Source: Symbiodinium natans
Taxonomy: Eukaryota; Sar; Dinophyceae; Suessiales; Symbiodiniaceae
Direction: 5' to 3'
DNA: 64,000 nucleotides
NCBI GenBank assembly: GCA_905221605.1
Contig: CAJNDS010000380.1
Coordinates: 378,001 to 442,000, forward strand
Made by a program: the position numbers and the translations under genes. The notes beneath the pieces were generated by a model. That model saw only the letters and a list, made by a program, of their open reading frames with translations. It did not search any database and had not been told where the DNA came from. Positions 1-11,720 of this stretch are shown piece by piece (positions within the stretch are counted from its first letter, which is position 1; the number at the start of each line of letters is the position of its first letter).

Positions 1-334
1 TTTGGAGCCTCGGAACAGGCAACTGATGTCAGGACTCACATTTCGACAACTTGCTGAGCTGTGTGCTCATGGCCTCAACTAACTTCATGAGCTTCCTACA
101 TGAGAGTTTCGTCACTTGTCACAAGAAGCACACTGTCCAGAGAATCTGAACATTGCTAGCTCCACGATTCGTTACGTACGAGTCTGAAAGAGGAGCTCTC
201 AGCTGGCAGCTGATAAAAACGGCAGGCAGAAATAGTCAGACTGCATGTCATGGTGACCACAATGCAGCAAACTGCAAGGATCTGCAAGGAACGCAGCAAA
301 AGAACATTCAATTGGAACATTGTCAACATAGCAG
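1..334. other. No gene called
   Basis: Both strands carry only short overlapping open frames here and I found no domain motif or convincing splice pair. It is read as intron or intergenic DNA. Confidence 0.4.
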
Positions 335-571
335 CTAGCAAAATGTGGAGACCTGTGCTAAATTGCGATTCATGGATTTATATATACATATAATCTCATG
401 TCTCAGCATCTCCCCAACCCAGCCTTGTACATGAGCGGCGTGTCGACGGAGCAAGTCGCGCCAAGCGAGGACATCTGAGCAAACTCGTGCTCGCCTCAGC
501 CGCCGCACTCTGTAGTAGTGCTGCGCCATTCTCCCGTGACGGAGAAGGGCTTCAAGCGCAATGCAGGGCAA
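335..571 (-). CDS. Possible exon, unknown protein
   Basis: An open minus frame of 78 codons is rich in Arg and Leu (for example HGRMAQHYYRVRRLRRAR), and it ends at a stop at 335. A different minus frame has an alternative short exon between a CAG acceptor near 475 and an AAG/GC donor near 424. I cannot choose between the two, and it may be non-coding. No family is recognised. Confidence 0.25.
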   Translation of the reverse strand: MPCIALEALLRHGRMAQHYYRVRRLRRARVCSDVLAWRDLLRRHAAHVQGWVGEMLRHEIICIYKSMNRNLAQVSTFC

Positions 572-1246
572 TGCAGCATCATTGCAATGTGTGACTCAAT
601 TTCGATAGGGTCAGTGCCATAGAAGGGGAACTCCCCCGCTTTCCTGAGCTATCCATCACTATTCAGAGTCAGAAGAACCCTGTTCGTCCAGTTCCACATG
701 CAAAAGCATTCTGCTGGATACCCTAGATGTGAATCAGCACATCACCTCATCCAGTGCTCAGGATGAATGTCACGATTTTGTGGCTTTGGCATTGCACTCT
801 CTGAGGGTGTTGCGCTCCATTCCAGGCCCTTCCAGTGTCGGCATCACACAACCTGCCATCATCTGCCATCCACCCAATCGTCCGTTGAACACACCAAGCA
901 TTGCCAGTGTGTGAACGATTGTGAACTTCAGATACGATGTTTAACTTGAGTGCCTTGGCCAACAGCTGCTGGGAGCGTCAGCGAAATTGGCGCACTCAAA
1001 GCCAGCCTCCACCTTGACCGCGAAGGGATGTGAAGGGGAGCATGCTTTGGGGCTGCGAGCGCTTCTGAGCCTTTTGGGATCTGAATAACCAACTGTATTC
1101 AGCCAGCCAAACTAGAACTTCATGTAAGCGGCCAGACCACAAACCACAAAACATAGATGCTCTGATAAGTAGCAAGACTTGCAGATGCACCACAAACACT
1201 GCGTGGCCAGAATAGAAGCAAAAGCCCCTCGAAGAAGATGACTTGC

Positions 1247-1315
1247 CTGGCACCGGCCGCTGCAGCCATCGAGGCTCCGCATGTTGCCATCATCGCACTG
1301 CTCCCCTGGCTGCGC
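1247..1315 (-). CDS. Exon with a DUF4215-type cysteine repeat
   Basis: The exon is 69 nt, 23 codons, phase 0 at both ends. It starts after the acceptor CTGAG (1316-1320) and ends at a GC donor (CAG then GCAAGT, from 1246). The peptide PGEQCDDGNMRSLDGCSGRC matches the pattern of the myxococcus cysteine-rich repeat, DUF4215: P-G-E-x-C-D-D-G-N, then D-G-C-S-x-x-C. In known proteins such repeats are short disulfide-bonded extracellular units. Neighbouring exons of the same gene were not identified. The motif is a strong match, but a single exon says little about the whole protein. Confidence 0.65.
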
Positions 1316-1950
1316 CTCAGCAAACACTTAGCACTTACCATCGCTTTAACTTGGATTGACAGCTCTCAGTCCATTTCAATTGAGATACTGTGGGGAATCT
1401 CAGGGCTGCACCTGGCCATCGCCGCAAACTGGCCGACACCTCCAAGCAAACTTTTCTGCGTGTCCTACCACTCCGGTCAGTCAAGGCACGAACCTTAAAT
1501 CCAGAACTTCCAGTTTTGGACAAAATCCTTGATCACCCCTACCAGCTTAGCTTCTCAAAGATGCCTTTGACCCCAACGCTTGAGAAGCATGATGTACGAC
1601 TTAAACATATTGCCAGAGAAACCTCAAGAAGTTTGGGGAGCAGCGGGGTTCTGAAAAGAACTGTTGGAAATCTTTGGCCATGCTAATTCAGAAACTTCCT
1701 CATGGCCAGGCATGACTAAATCTCAACCAACAAGGAACAGCAATGATCCATTCCAGCTCAACATGCCAGCCGATGCAGCAACTTTCAAGTTTCGTCGAAG
1801 AATTTTAAACACCCGCACAGCAGTTCCATGCACCAGTCGGCTCACCAGACAGACTCCACAACGTCAGAATACCTCCCACTGAAAGACAGCATCATCCTCC
1901 ATACCCTTTCAAGCCTCGCAAGGTAGACGGACAAGCGCGCAGCTTCAGGA

Positions 1951-2099
1951 TCACCTTAGGAGGGAGGCCGGGAGGCTCTTCAAAGAGGACTTCTGGGCAG
2001 GGGCCTCCCTTCTATGGACAAAGACAGTGAGGCCAAAGGTGTAAAGCCTGAGGCCACATTCTTCATTCCTTGTTGCTGTCGCAAATCCACTGGGTGGAC
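1951..2099 (-). CDS. Possible C-terminal exon, unknown
   Basis: A minus open frame runs from a TAG acceptor at 2100-2102 to a TGA at 1951. The peptide is mixed hydrophobic and basic (LRLYTFGLTVFVHRRE). It lies between the exons at 2.7 kb and 1.3 kb. If the stop is used, a gene ends here and the DUF4215 exon belongs to the next gene. No family is recognised. Confidence 0.3.
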
Positions 2100-2638
2100 C
2101 TACGAAAGCAATGGTTGCACTACAATACATATGGAGTCGACAAAGGAAGCATAGGTGGCTTGGTCTTGTGAAGTTGTGGCTACTAGCAGTCATGAGCAAG
2201 CCCAGCTGAGCAACCAGTACTGCAAACGCCGGCGGGACGCCGCACTGTACAGTAGGATGTCTGCACTGAGTCTGGCATTGAGGTCTCCCTGTAAGTGTGC
2301 GACGTACAGAAAAACAAACGGAGATGACTGGAGACTCTCAGAACCCAAGACCTTCAGGGTCGTGGCTGGCTCCAGTCTCTTCGTCCCAGATCAGGCCCAG
2401 CGAGGACTGACAGAGCAAAATTTGCACAGGACTGGACGCAATGGAATCTGAGTCTAAGTCCATGCGTTAATTCAACTTGCAAGCGTGCATCGCCAAGGAG
2501 AAAGTGCAGCGTGTGGCTATGGAATCTCTGGACTTTGGAGGTTGACCTGAACCCCTTACACGTCACACGTCTGTGGCAGGGTTGAACTGGGCTATGTTGG
2601 GCTGCTGCTAGAGGATGTGGATGCTTAAGGTGCAAGAC

Positions 2639-2752
2639 CTGGCTTCGGATTTCAACACCACAGCACTCGAAGGCCTCTCTCTGCAGCCGTTCAACCATTG
2701 AAGCTTCTTCCTGCAAGGCATGCCCATGAGTACCATGTGGCTTGAACAGCAC
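2639..2752 (-). CDS. Internal exon, unknown helical protein
   Basis: The exon is 114 nt, exactly 38 codons, phase 0 to phase 0. It lies between an acceptor (TTTCACAGCAG, ending at 2753) and a GT donor (CCAG/GTCTTG, from 2638). The peptide looks helical and charged (EEASMVERLQREAFECCG). The clean length and both splice signals support it. I recognise no domain. Confidence 0.5.
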
Positions 2753-2759
2753 CTGCTGT

Positions 2760-4210
2760 GAAACGTCGAGTGCGGCAATACTCCAGCAGCTTATCAAAAT
2801 CAGTGGCAGCTTCAACCGATCCGACAGAAACAGGCTGCAAGTTGCGGCTGGTTGGCTCAGACATCACCTGACCGACTTAGTATGAAGCGCACTGCGCCGG
2901 GCACTGGCATTATGACTCTGTGAGCTAGTTTCGCTTCTTGGTGAACGCCTATGACTTGCGGCTTGTCACCCTGATTCTCCCTGCCTCTGTGCACTGGAAG
3001 CCCGGCAAGCATCCACCACAGGCATCAAGAACAAAGGCATGTGACTCCCAGAGTTCCACCTGCCCAGATAGACTCATTGGGAAGCCCAAGGCATTTCAAA
3101 GTTGGGGGAATGTGAGGTGCCAGCTTTACGCCGAATAACGAAACATGGGATTCCCGAAGAGATTATGCTTTTTAGACTGGAAGCTGACTGCTACCAAAAG
3201 AGACGCAAGTCAGCACACCTTCTTCATGTTTAGGTTCAGGTGAAGCAGTAGCGCAACTATTCCAGGCCGCGGCAAGTGCTTGAACTGACTGCTGCTGCTA
3301 CTCAGGATTCAGATCACACAAGAACATGAACCAACGGCTCCCTCCTCCACGGTCAATTGGCAGCCGTAATCATGGAAGCATTAGTGTAAGAATAGCGCCA
3401 GCAAACTCGCATCCAATGGCCACCTCATGTCCCTCAATCAACTTTCAAAAATGACTCTGATCCGGTCTCGAGCCCTAAATCCTCCTCCAAAGCAGAAGAA
3501 GCTCAAGGCTTAAAGCCTCAAGGCTTAAGGCTAGCTTGAGATCAGAAAAAGTCTCAGGATGTTTCAGGCTTGAGAGGACTTGGGCAGGTCTTGCGGGTGG
3601 GGGAGCCATGTGCAGGGCTCCCTTCTTCACTTTTGTTCGGGGATACTCCACTATAAGGCACAGCTAGGACACTACTGCCAGGGCGGGCGTTTGGCGAAGG
3701 CAGCATCGTTGGAAGCATCGGAGGAGGCGACAGCCCTTGCGTCACGTAGCGCACCTCCCATGCGCTGTTGAGGAAAGATCGTCTTCTCAGTCCACATTCT
3801 CACGACAGTTCAAGCTTTGTGGGTGCAATGAAGACATGCAAGGCTCCTTCAACAGCAAGATTGCAACACGACGTGACAAACATGGCACCGCTCAACATCT
3901 CAAACACACGCTTCGTTCCCACAATGGGGAGCCCTCCTTTTGAGATGCATAGACGCAGTGCACGCGGGCCTGGCGATCTGCCGGCGAAGCCTGCAGCGGG
4001 ACAATAGTCAATCAGAGTTAAGTAGAGAATTTGATGAATTTATTTCCAGCAGTTCGGTTCTTGCAGTTCGCTGAAAGCAAGAGGATTCGACGACAGCGGT
4101 TCTAATGGTTTGCAACACCCTGACACACTCGAACCCGCGCAGGACGGTAGGTTTGCCCACAGGCAATTTTCGTCATAGGACGCAGGTTCAGAATTTGGGT
4201 TTCGGAAGTC
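2760..4210. other. No gene called; short palindromic AGGCTTAAGGC cluster
   Basis: No exon could be supported. At 3500-3545 the bases AAGCTC, AGGCTTAAAGCCT and AAGGCTTAAGGCT form overlapping inverted repeats. Similar AGGCTTAA-type palindromes recur near 13600 and 43565. Confidence 0.45.
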
Positions 4211-4214
4211 CAGC

Positions 4215-4600
4215 ACGGCTTAAAAAGAAGCGGGGGGGTTGGGGGGGGGGCGCAGCCCCCCCCATTTCAAACACAATGCTGACATGATGAGTTTCAACAA
4301 GTTTCTTAGGTTTAGAAGTTTAGAAGCACTCTTTGCACGCCTACAAAAAGCGGGGGGGTTGGGGGGGTTGGGGGGGGCGCAGCCCCCCCCTATTTCAAAC
4401 ACAACGCTGACATGATGAGTTTCAACAAGCTTCTTGGGTTTAGAAGCACTCTTTGCACGCCTAAAAAAAGCGGGGGGTTGGGGGGGGCACAGCCCCTCTC
4501 CATTTGCAAACACGATGCTCTTACGACGGGTTGCAGCAAGATTCGTAGGCTGTGAAGCACGCTTTGCACGGCTTCAAAACAGAAGCGGGCGGTTGGGGCA
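4215..4600. repeat. Minisatellite of about 120 bp with G/C hairpins
   Basis: Four copies are seen. The anchor CGGG(GGG)GGTT lies at 4231, 4351, 4471 and about 4586, so the spacing is 120, 120 and 115. Each unit has AAAAAG-CGGGGGGGTTGGGG, then GGGGGGC-GCA-GCCCCCC (a perfect stem of 7 with a 3-nt loop in the first two copies), then TTTCAAACACAATGCTGACATG and CTTTGCACGCC. The fourth copy is degenerate and lacks the C tract. Frames rich in Pro on the minus strand are translation of this repeat. Confidence 0.85.
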
Positions 4601-5633
4601 AGATTCAGGGCCTTGAAGCATAAAAAAGAAGCGTTTTTGCACCGACAGTTCTTGCAGCCGGGAAACGCTGAAATGCCACCGTTCTAAGGGGAAGAGCAGC
4701 TTCGACGAAACAAAACGTCCACATGTTCAACATCGAATTCAGAAATTCGCCGCGTGCATTGGCGCGAGTTACGGAGTGCAGACAGCCCCGAAAGTACGCG
4801 CCTGCGCCGTCCAAACGAGGTTTGCACGATGCTTCCCGATGCAGCGCGGGCAAACCACCCCATCTCACCATAGAATTACTAGAACCTACCCGCGCTAAAC
4901 ACCTGTCAAGACCCGAGTGCTGGGCAGTCCATCCTTCCATCTGAAAGCGGTGCGTGCCCAGTCCTGCGCACCAGACTATTTGCGGTTTTCAACTGTGGAG
5001 ACCGGCGTGCTGAGCAGGACTACACATGACTACATAGGCAGCACTTTTCAACTTTGAAACTACAAACACTGTGCCTTCGATCTCCACCTCGATCCATTCC
5101 CCGTACCAGGCATCCATCCTCATGTCGACGTCTTTACAACCACTATGGCACCATGCTACCACTGTGACGAAGGTGGCTTGCCGTCAACCAACTATGACTG
5201 CTACTTTGCCACCTGATCCTGCCGAGGGCCCAGCGAATGGCTGATCACTTCGATGCCAGTGGGGTTCATGTTCACATCCAGAAGGACGGGCTGTCAGCAG
5301 GCAGAAGTGGATTGGAGGTTCAACGAAGGTTGGAGGCTCAATGAAGTTTGTTACTCTGTCACAAGCCTGCCCGGACACAGACCCCGCTGGACATACCGAC
5401 AAGCCGATCCACATAGATACGTGCATAGCTGTTTATATATGTACACATTCATCTTCACTCTCCGGGCACGCCGTACGTTCAACTCCACTCTGACGCTCCC
5501 AAGCACGATGTTTTGAGGCTCCAGTTCCAGAAGCCCCATGTGTTGCACTTGCACGACCACGCAGGGATGAATTTGCAGAAACCTCGGAAGCAAGAGCCAG
5601 CAAGAACCCAAAAACCTCAACCTCTGTTCTCAC

Positions 5634-5737
5634 AGAATTTGTGACATCGAGCTGCGCCTTTTCGAAACCCTGGAGCTGGCCAGTAACAAGGTCCGTCAGC
5701 TCGAACGTGGCAAGGGTCGTCAGCCTCATCTTCGCCA
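5634..5737 (-). CDS. Internal exon, unknown, preceded by a C17 tract
   Basis: The exon is 104 nt (2 nt + 34 codons). It is bounded by an AAG acceptor at 5738-5740 and a canonical donor GTGAGA from 5633. The peptide includes MRLTTLATFELTDLVTGQLQ and looks like ordinary soluble coding sequence. On the transcribed strand the acceptor follows a run of 17 C (5745-5761), which would serve as polypyrimidine tract. No family is recognised. Confidence 0.55.
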
Positions 5738-5744
5738 CTTGGGC

Positions 5745-5761
5745 GGGGGGGGGGGGGGGGG
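5745..5761. repeat. G17 homopolymer (C17 on the coding strand)
   Basis: This is an uninterrupted G run on the plus strand. Read on the minus strand it sits a few bases upstream of the putative 3' splice site at 5738. Confidence 0.9.
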
Positions 5762-8700
5762 CGACTGATGTCTGAGGCTTGAGAAATGTGGCCCGGCAAT
5801 CCTACATGCTGAGCCGCTGGCGATGGCCAAGCTTGAAAGATCTTGACCTGTTAACATCGGTACATCGGCACCCATTTGCATGCATGGATGCTGCGGAACT
5901 GCAGTCTTCACCAATCGACAGGTTGTGCACATGTTGGCCTCGATGGGACCCACCGAGCCGGCGTGCGCAGGAGTCGGCCGAGTTTTGGGCCGAATGCGAA
6001 TTCTCCGCCTCAGTCCCAGATGCGTGGAAGCCCGATGAAGCCGGCATGAGCCAGCCTTGCTGGCCAAACTATGAATCATGTAGTCATCAAAGCAAAACAA
6101 GCCCGGTGAAACAGAGGCTGCCGTCGCCGTCGCAATCACAGAACAGCACGTGATGAGCGAACTACGAGCAGGCGTCGCAAAAGGCACGCAAGCCAGCACC
6201 GAGGTTCTGGCGTTATGTCCTGATCACAGATGCACATAAGATGCCACTCCAAAGAATGTCACCCGGCGCAATGTGGCGCAATCTTGAGACTGGCGCCTCT
6301 CTGTGTCGCAGGAGTCTTGATTGAAAAGCATTCGCACGCGGGTCCAGTCCTTGGGGAAGACGCCCCACTGACCAGGAGGAGGCAGCATCCTGGAATCAAG
6401 GCACAGACTGGTTCTGCCTCACCAGCACGAGTCGGCAACCTCCCCTCCTACAGTTTCTCGGTTGGAGAGACAAGTGGCAAGTAGTTACAATTCCACGCTT
6501 CCCGGAGCGACTGCACTGCAGCTGTTCAGAGGCCATGTGTAGGAATGTGTAGAGACACAGGGGGCATTTCCGTCCAAGGCAGCCACGGACGCATGTCGGG
6601 CACCACGTTCGGAGCCTGGAGCCTTAGGAAAAAGGAGACAGAGGGAGACTTGCTTTGGGACCTACTCTCTGTGCTGAGATTCGCAAAGTCTTGCTTTCTG
6701 ACCCCTCGTGTTCTCTGACGGTGTGTCTGTCTGTGTGATCAAGTCTGCCTTCCGTGCTGAACCGCAACAGTATGCCACTCACGCGTGCACTCTTGGCAAC
6801 GCTGAGAGGCTGCCTCTCGCCCATCTTTGCCGACGACACAGTGTTCCCCTGCACTTTGCTTCCTGCCACTTGCCAATGTTGAACTCCCTCGATGTCGGCT
6901 GCTCTCGCTTCGAACTGCTGCACTGTTTCACCACTTGAGCCTGAGATCCAGACATCGGCGCCGTGCCATCTTGCCGAGGCACAGCCTTAGACCCACGCTA
7001 CAACAAGAGCAAGCAATCCGACCCGGGATCTTGATTTCCTGGCCTCGGGCTGGCTACAAGAAGTCTGCAGGTAGTCTAGTCTGCTTCGTGAGAGAAAGTT
7101 GAGGAACTGCTTTAGCCTCATAGGCCACAGCCACATTCGGTTGGGAGCCCCCAGAATTTCAACGGCAAGCTGGCCGGGGTTCCCCTTAACATGAAGTCTC
7201 TTGTGCAAAACTTACATTGGCCTCCGTGTCTTCCCTGCAAGGATCCGGCAACGAAGATGGAGGCTATGTCGGTGTAGAAGTCCTGTGCTTCTGCTGCTTC
7301 TGCACTGCAAGCAGAAAAATCAGCCTTAAATCAGGTTCCTGACAGGCTCTGGGCGTCGGCTGTCTTAGGCAAGATACGTCCATGCCCATTGAAACTTTGA
7401 AACTCTGAGACGGAAGGGCCGAAGCACTACAACACGGGTCTGAGGTTCGCAGGTGTGGCCTGGGTCTGTTCTTCTTTCCTACGAGGCAGAACCACTCTTT
7501 CATTGAGCAAACACCCCTTCCTACAAGTAACCCAGCATAAACGCGCGGCCTTCACACATCAACTTCAAACTCAATCCAAGTCCCTTCTAGAAGTATCTGG
7601 TCCAGACTCTGACAAACACCTCGTGTACCTGCAAGTAGAAAAGCCGCCCCAAAGTCGGACTGGCTGCCCCGTAGCCTCGGACCCCTTTAACCTTTGCGAA
7701 AATGACGCAACCGAGTTTAGCACCAAGTGATGTGCACGTATGCAGCATATGCACTTACGCCTCAGGCAGCTGTGTCATGTCTCCTCACCCCGGTGGCAAC
7801 ATTCTGCGGTAGTTTTGCCCTCGCCTCAGAGCGCTGGATAAGGACCAAGCTTGCTACTAGTACCTTCGGACCTGATCTGACTGTGCTGTTGCTGCGGCTG
7901 GCTGGGGAATTCGATTTGCGCACTGGTGCTGGCTTCCTATGCTAATGTTACTTCTGGTGCGCAGTGGGTGCATTGGGTTATCTCACTTATTCTGGAAGCG
8001 GCTAAATACACAGCAATACCGCTGTTAGACGCAATCACACTCATGGAGCAAACCGGACTCCACACGGTTGAAGCAGTCCAAAGGCCCAACTCTCTGCCGA
8101 GCGCCGTACCACAGTAGCAATAGCAGACTCTGTAGGCTGCCGGCCTTTTGGGAGAAATTCGGAGATCGCTTCGTTTCAGAGGATGAGATGTCATGTTATG
8201 TCATGTCATATACACTCGCCCAAACAAGCTTCTGTCTCGCGTGGCAAGGCCGACAAAGCAACCTACTGGAAATGACATGGCCGGGTTCGAGCAAGATGAG
8301 CAAGCTTCAAACACGCCTTGAAACGTGAACCAGCACAGCACTCATTGAAAGGATTTCGGGTCGGTGCCTTTGGAAGACAACGTTTCGCCACCTGGATACT
8401 TGCAAAGATCAGCGAGATACTGGCTGGGAAGGTAGAGCGGGCGGGGCATCGATATTGACGGAGCTGCTGCCGGCGTGATCCCTTGTCTCAGCCCTCCCTG
8501 TTCCCATCACAGCCCAGCACAGCAATCCTGGCCTAATCTTGCGCCCCATGTCCATGACAAAGCTTGGTTGGTTCGTAAGAAGGCCCGTGATGTCAAGACC
8601 TCAGGCGACGATCACTACAAGTTGCTGAGCGTCGCTTGAGTCCGCTTGAGCTGCTGCCACCCAGAAACGTGGCGGTCTGCACATGATCGGATACAGAACT

Positions 8701-8890
8701 CGTTGCAGACAAGTTGCTGTTCTGATCCGAAAACTTACTTCCACAGCGCGTATAATCGTCGACAATCCTGATGTACTCCTGATGCAGGATTCCAGTGCTA
8801 GGACTCGCCCGTCAGAAATCGGAAACAACCCCTTCCCCCCCGTCCCAATGACGTTCAGTACTCGGCCAGACTCTCGATATCATGACAGCA
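5762..8890. other. No gene called
   Basis: Many short frames overlap on both strands. None showed a recognisable motif with matching splice signals. A minus peptide near 7060-7200 (NPGQLAVEILGAPNRMWLW) has some coding character but no clear boundaries. Confidence 0.4.
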
Positions 8891-8896
8891 ACATAC

Positions 8897-8980
8897 CGCA
8901 ACCCTCAGAGCACAGGGGTCCCTCCCATCAAAGCCGATGCCAGAGAACTCAACGTCGTAGCCCGTGCCGTTGCGGGGAAA
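8897..8980 (-). CDS. Internal exon, secreted-type module
   Basis: The exon is 84 nt, exactly 28 codons, phase 0 to 0. The acceptor is CCTCGCTGCCAG (AG at 8981-8982) and the donor is GTATGT from 8896, one of the best donors in the window. The peptide has the form YDVEFSGIGFDGRDPCAL. Its pattern (x-V-x-F-x-G-x-G ... D ... C) resembles the exons at 41.3 and 31.3 kb, which I associate with cysteine modules of dinoflagellate proteins. That link is an inference. Confidence 0.55.
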
Positions 8981-9510
8981 CTGGCAGCGAGGAGTCAGGT
9001 CCAGGTCAGCAGATGCCAGCCAGGTGCGATGCTTCTGATGCAGCTCGGGCCATTTTTGCATGCTCTCGCTGTTTCTTTAAAACGATGAGGCCCAGACTGG
9101 CCGAGACCAGGGCTATCTGTTGAAAGGGAATGGGGACTTCCTGCCCTGAGGCTCAAAAGTTGAATGCTCGCGCTCCTGAGCATGCTTGGCGCGCCTTTGG
9201 CTGCACCTGTGGCAGCGCTGGCCTTCTCAGCCGGGCTTCTTGGAAAACCGACAGAGAGGCAGCCGAAATGGAAATGAACAGCTCTCGTTGAGGGGGCCTC
9301 GCGCTCCCGAATTGATGCACCCTGGAAGTAGCGAAACCATCGAACCCTGTTCACTTATGCATCAGGTCTTTACCTCTCTTCACTCTGCCCCCCTCTGGGC
9401 TTTGAGTCTCTGAGTTATCTTCCCAAGACACGGGGCCCCGGTTCCGCTCCGGGCTCTCCAGGCTCTGAGTCTCACAGAGTCAGACTTCCCTTTTTTCCCG
9501 CGTCTGTTTC

Positions 9511-9700
9511 TCACTTCAGAAGGGCCCTGGCGCTCTGCATCGCGCGCTTGGCTTCGGCTTCGGCCTCTCGCGGCTCTGCGAACTCCGAAAAGTGCCGAAA
9601 GGCAAGAGGCGCTTCAACAGTGACGCTTGGAAGCTTTCGTCCTATGCCTTGATCGAGTACTTGTGTGGCAGGCTTCAGCTCAACGCCTACTGATTTCCAA
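9511..9700 (-). CDS. Probable C-terminal exon, unknown
   Basis: A minus frame ends at a stop at 9511-9513. Its last part is Glu/Ala/Arg-rich and helical (AEAEAKRAMQSARALLK). The 5' edge is uncertain because several AG dinucleotides lie between 9660 and 9700. It would be the end of a gene whose upstream exons I could not place. Codon character and lack of stops support it. Confidence 0.4.
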
Positions 9701-9719
9701 GCCGCAAACAATCCTCCGC

Positions 9720-11190
9720 CAACCCCTCACTGCAGAACATCAAAGCCAGGAACCTCTCCACCCTCACCCCAAACCCGGCCGACAGCTTGGGAAGGCCCGA
9801 CACGGCGCCATCGTTGAACTGCTTGCCTTAGGGGACGGTCTAGCTAACCTGTTTCCAGCATTGCTTCCCTCGGGATCCCTGATTCATACTGATTCATTTC
9901 CCCGAACATCCCGAACCCCGCTCCAGGTAGGGCACCGGTGACTGTACCTTGGCTGAGGAAGCAGGCAAAGTCCTTGGCCTCGGCGGACCAGTCCGTCCAC
10001 TTCCTAGGCCCAGCAGAGCTCAGTCTTGGAACAGTCAGGGAAGCCATTGAGTCGATGGATACGTCAGGAAGTAATCTCGGGACTTCATGGGGTGAGCATC
10101 TGGAAGTATCCAGGCGAGAGTCGGGAAGTTGAAAAGAAGGATCCAGGGCAAGAGTCATGAAACAAGGGCGGGGGTCGGAACACCATGCAAGTAAACCCAT
10201 GCTCGCTAAAGCCCACAGACCTCTGATCGGTGATGGATAAAAGGCAGTTGAGTGGCCAGGCTTTGCACTGGCCCTGTTGGCCACAAAGCTGGCAGCAAAC
10301 GCGGGGATCCTGGCTTCGGGTTCAATTTCACTTTAGGCATCTTTAGGGCACAGAAGTTCGTGTAGTTCCGATGTTTGGCGGCTCTCACGCAGGAATCGGG
10401 ATGTGTTGACTTGACCCTCAAGAAGCGTCCTGGACGCCTTTCCTCATCCTCAGATGGCATGGCAAGCCACTATAAACTACGAAACTCCACGGTGCTAGAT
10501 GCAGCCCATTGCGTTGCCTCGTGGGAACTGCAGCCATGGGTCTGGTACCAGCCTCCCGTCACGGTGTACTCCGTTCGGGGCTCCAGGAGGCAGCCGTCCG
10601 ATCCCCGGGCATGGTCCAGCCTGCTCCCGGAGTGCACTGAAAAGAAGTCGTAGAAAACATTGGAAACCCTCTGGCGTGATGTGGCGACAGCTGTAAGCCT
10701 GACTGGAAACACAGCTGAGGTGGAAGGCGAGACGAATACTACGTTTATGTGACACGTTAGCCGGGACACGCCGTGTAAGGTTAACATGTTGGGTGTTCGA
10801 CAGTTCGACATGCCCACGAAGGGAGTTGCGTGCAAAACTTCTGACTCGCGCCACAGGTCTCCTGAGAACCTCGCACGTTGACGGAGAACTCGGAACCTTC
10901 CTGACACCAAGAAGCAGGCGAGCAAGAACAGTCAGAGAGCCTCTAACTGACTCTAACTCTAGCTGGAATGAGCCAGCTGCAACCCCCAACGTAGCAAGCG
11001 CAGTCTCAGCTTCCATGACATCTCCCAACATGCCTGGATGGAACCAGCATGAGCAGGCTCGTCCAAGCCCGCAACGCCGCAGGGCTTCGGGCCTCTGGTG
11101 CTCGAATCGGAGAAGGCTCTCGACTTCGTGTGAGATAAGACTGCACCGTCTGCATTCTACGCCCTCGCCCCTCGCCTGGCCCCCTGCACG
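9720..11190. other. No gene called
   Basis: A long minus open frame crosses 10495-11298. Only its 5' end (11195-11281) matches the duplicated exon described next, and the rest shows no motif. Confidence 0.35.
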
Positions 11191-11720
11191 GCTGGGCTGC
11201 GGACACCTGTCAGGAGTCTCCTTGTAGACAGCTGCCTGGAACTTGTCCAAGCCGGAATCAGGCTGGAGGCCCGGATACCACCTGGGCCATGTCGACATGC
11301 TGGGAATGACAGCACACGCAGGGTCCCCAGATGGATATACAGTAGTGATGCAGTTCAGCTTTCTCGGCTCTCCACTCGGGATGCTCGAAGATACCTTGTG
11401 TCTTCGCCCAGTTTACCTCGTCCCAACATTTCTCTCCTGCATCGCCAGGAGCAAAGTGCCTAGCGACATGCCTTCTCCACCCAAATTGGCCCAGTGACTC
11501 GTGGCGCATGAGATGGTGACGTCTAGTCGTCATGTGCTCCAGTCGCTCCTTGCTGGGCCGTGTGGCAGTTTGTGTCTGCGGGCTGCGCCTCAGTGCAGAT
11601 TGAAAGCTTTTGGTTCCCGACATGTTTCTGATTGGTGCAACAACAATCAATCACAGGATCCAGGCCTGTTGTGTGTCTTTTCGTGGTGATTCCTGCAACG
11701 GCAGGGCAATGCTGGCTTGC
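11160..11720. repeat. Tandem duplication, copy A (1.2 kb spacing)
   Basis: This stretch is repeated at about 12330-12870 with high identity; long blocks such as GATGCTCGAAGATACCTTGT are identical. A third, shorter relic lies at 13305-13415, sharing TTCAGGCCTTGA and GATTCCTGCAAAGGCTGG. Copies A and B each include one exon pair, the intron between them and flanking DNA. The relic lacks the exons. Confidence 0.85.
11195..11436 (-). CDS. Two-exon HPEWYPGL module, copy A
   Basis: Exon 1 (11436-11376) follows a GCAG acceptor and encodes EKCWDEVNWAKTQGIFEHPE. Exon 2 (11281 down to about 11195) encodes W-Y-P-G-L, then GLDKFQAAVYKETPDRCPQP. The 90-bp intron (11371-11282 region) is GT-AG, and GTGG stands at both junctions. 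The pattern C-W-x4-W-A-x6-HPEWYPGL-x-P-x-S-x3-FQ-x-CP is one I associate with predicted secreted proteins of dinoflagellates. I know no formal family name. The phosphatase exon at 26.9 kb starts with a related C-x3-V-E-W-A ... FQ ... C segment. Upstream and downstream exons are not assigned. Confidence 0.6.

Noticed and set aside
10495-11298. A 267-codon minus open frame taken as a single gene
   Set aside because: Only its first part is shared with the duplicated copy at 12.4 kb. The frame beyond about 11195 is not conserved in the copy and probably runs through an intron.
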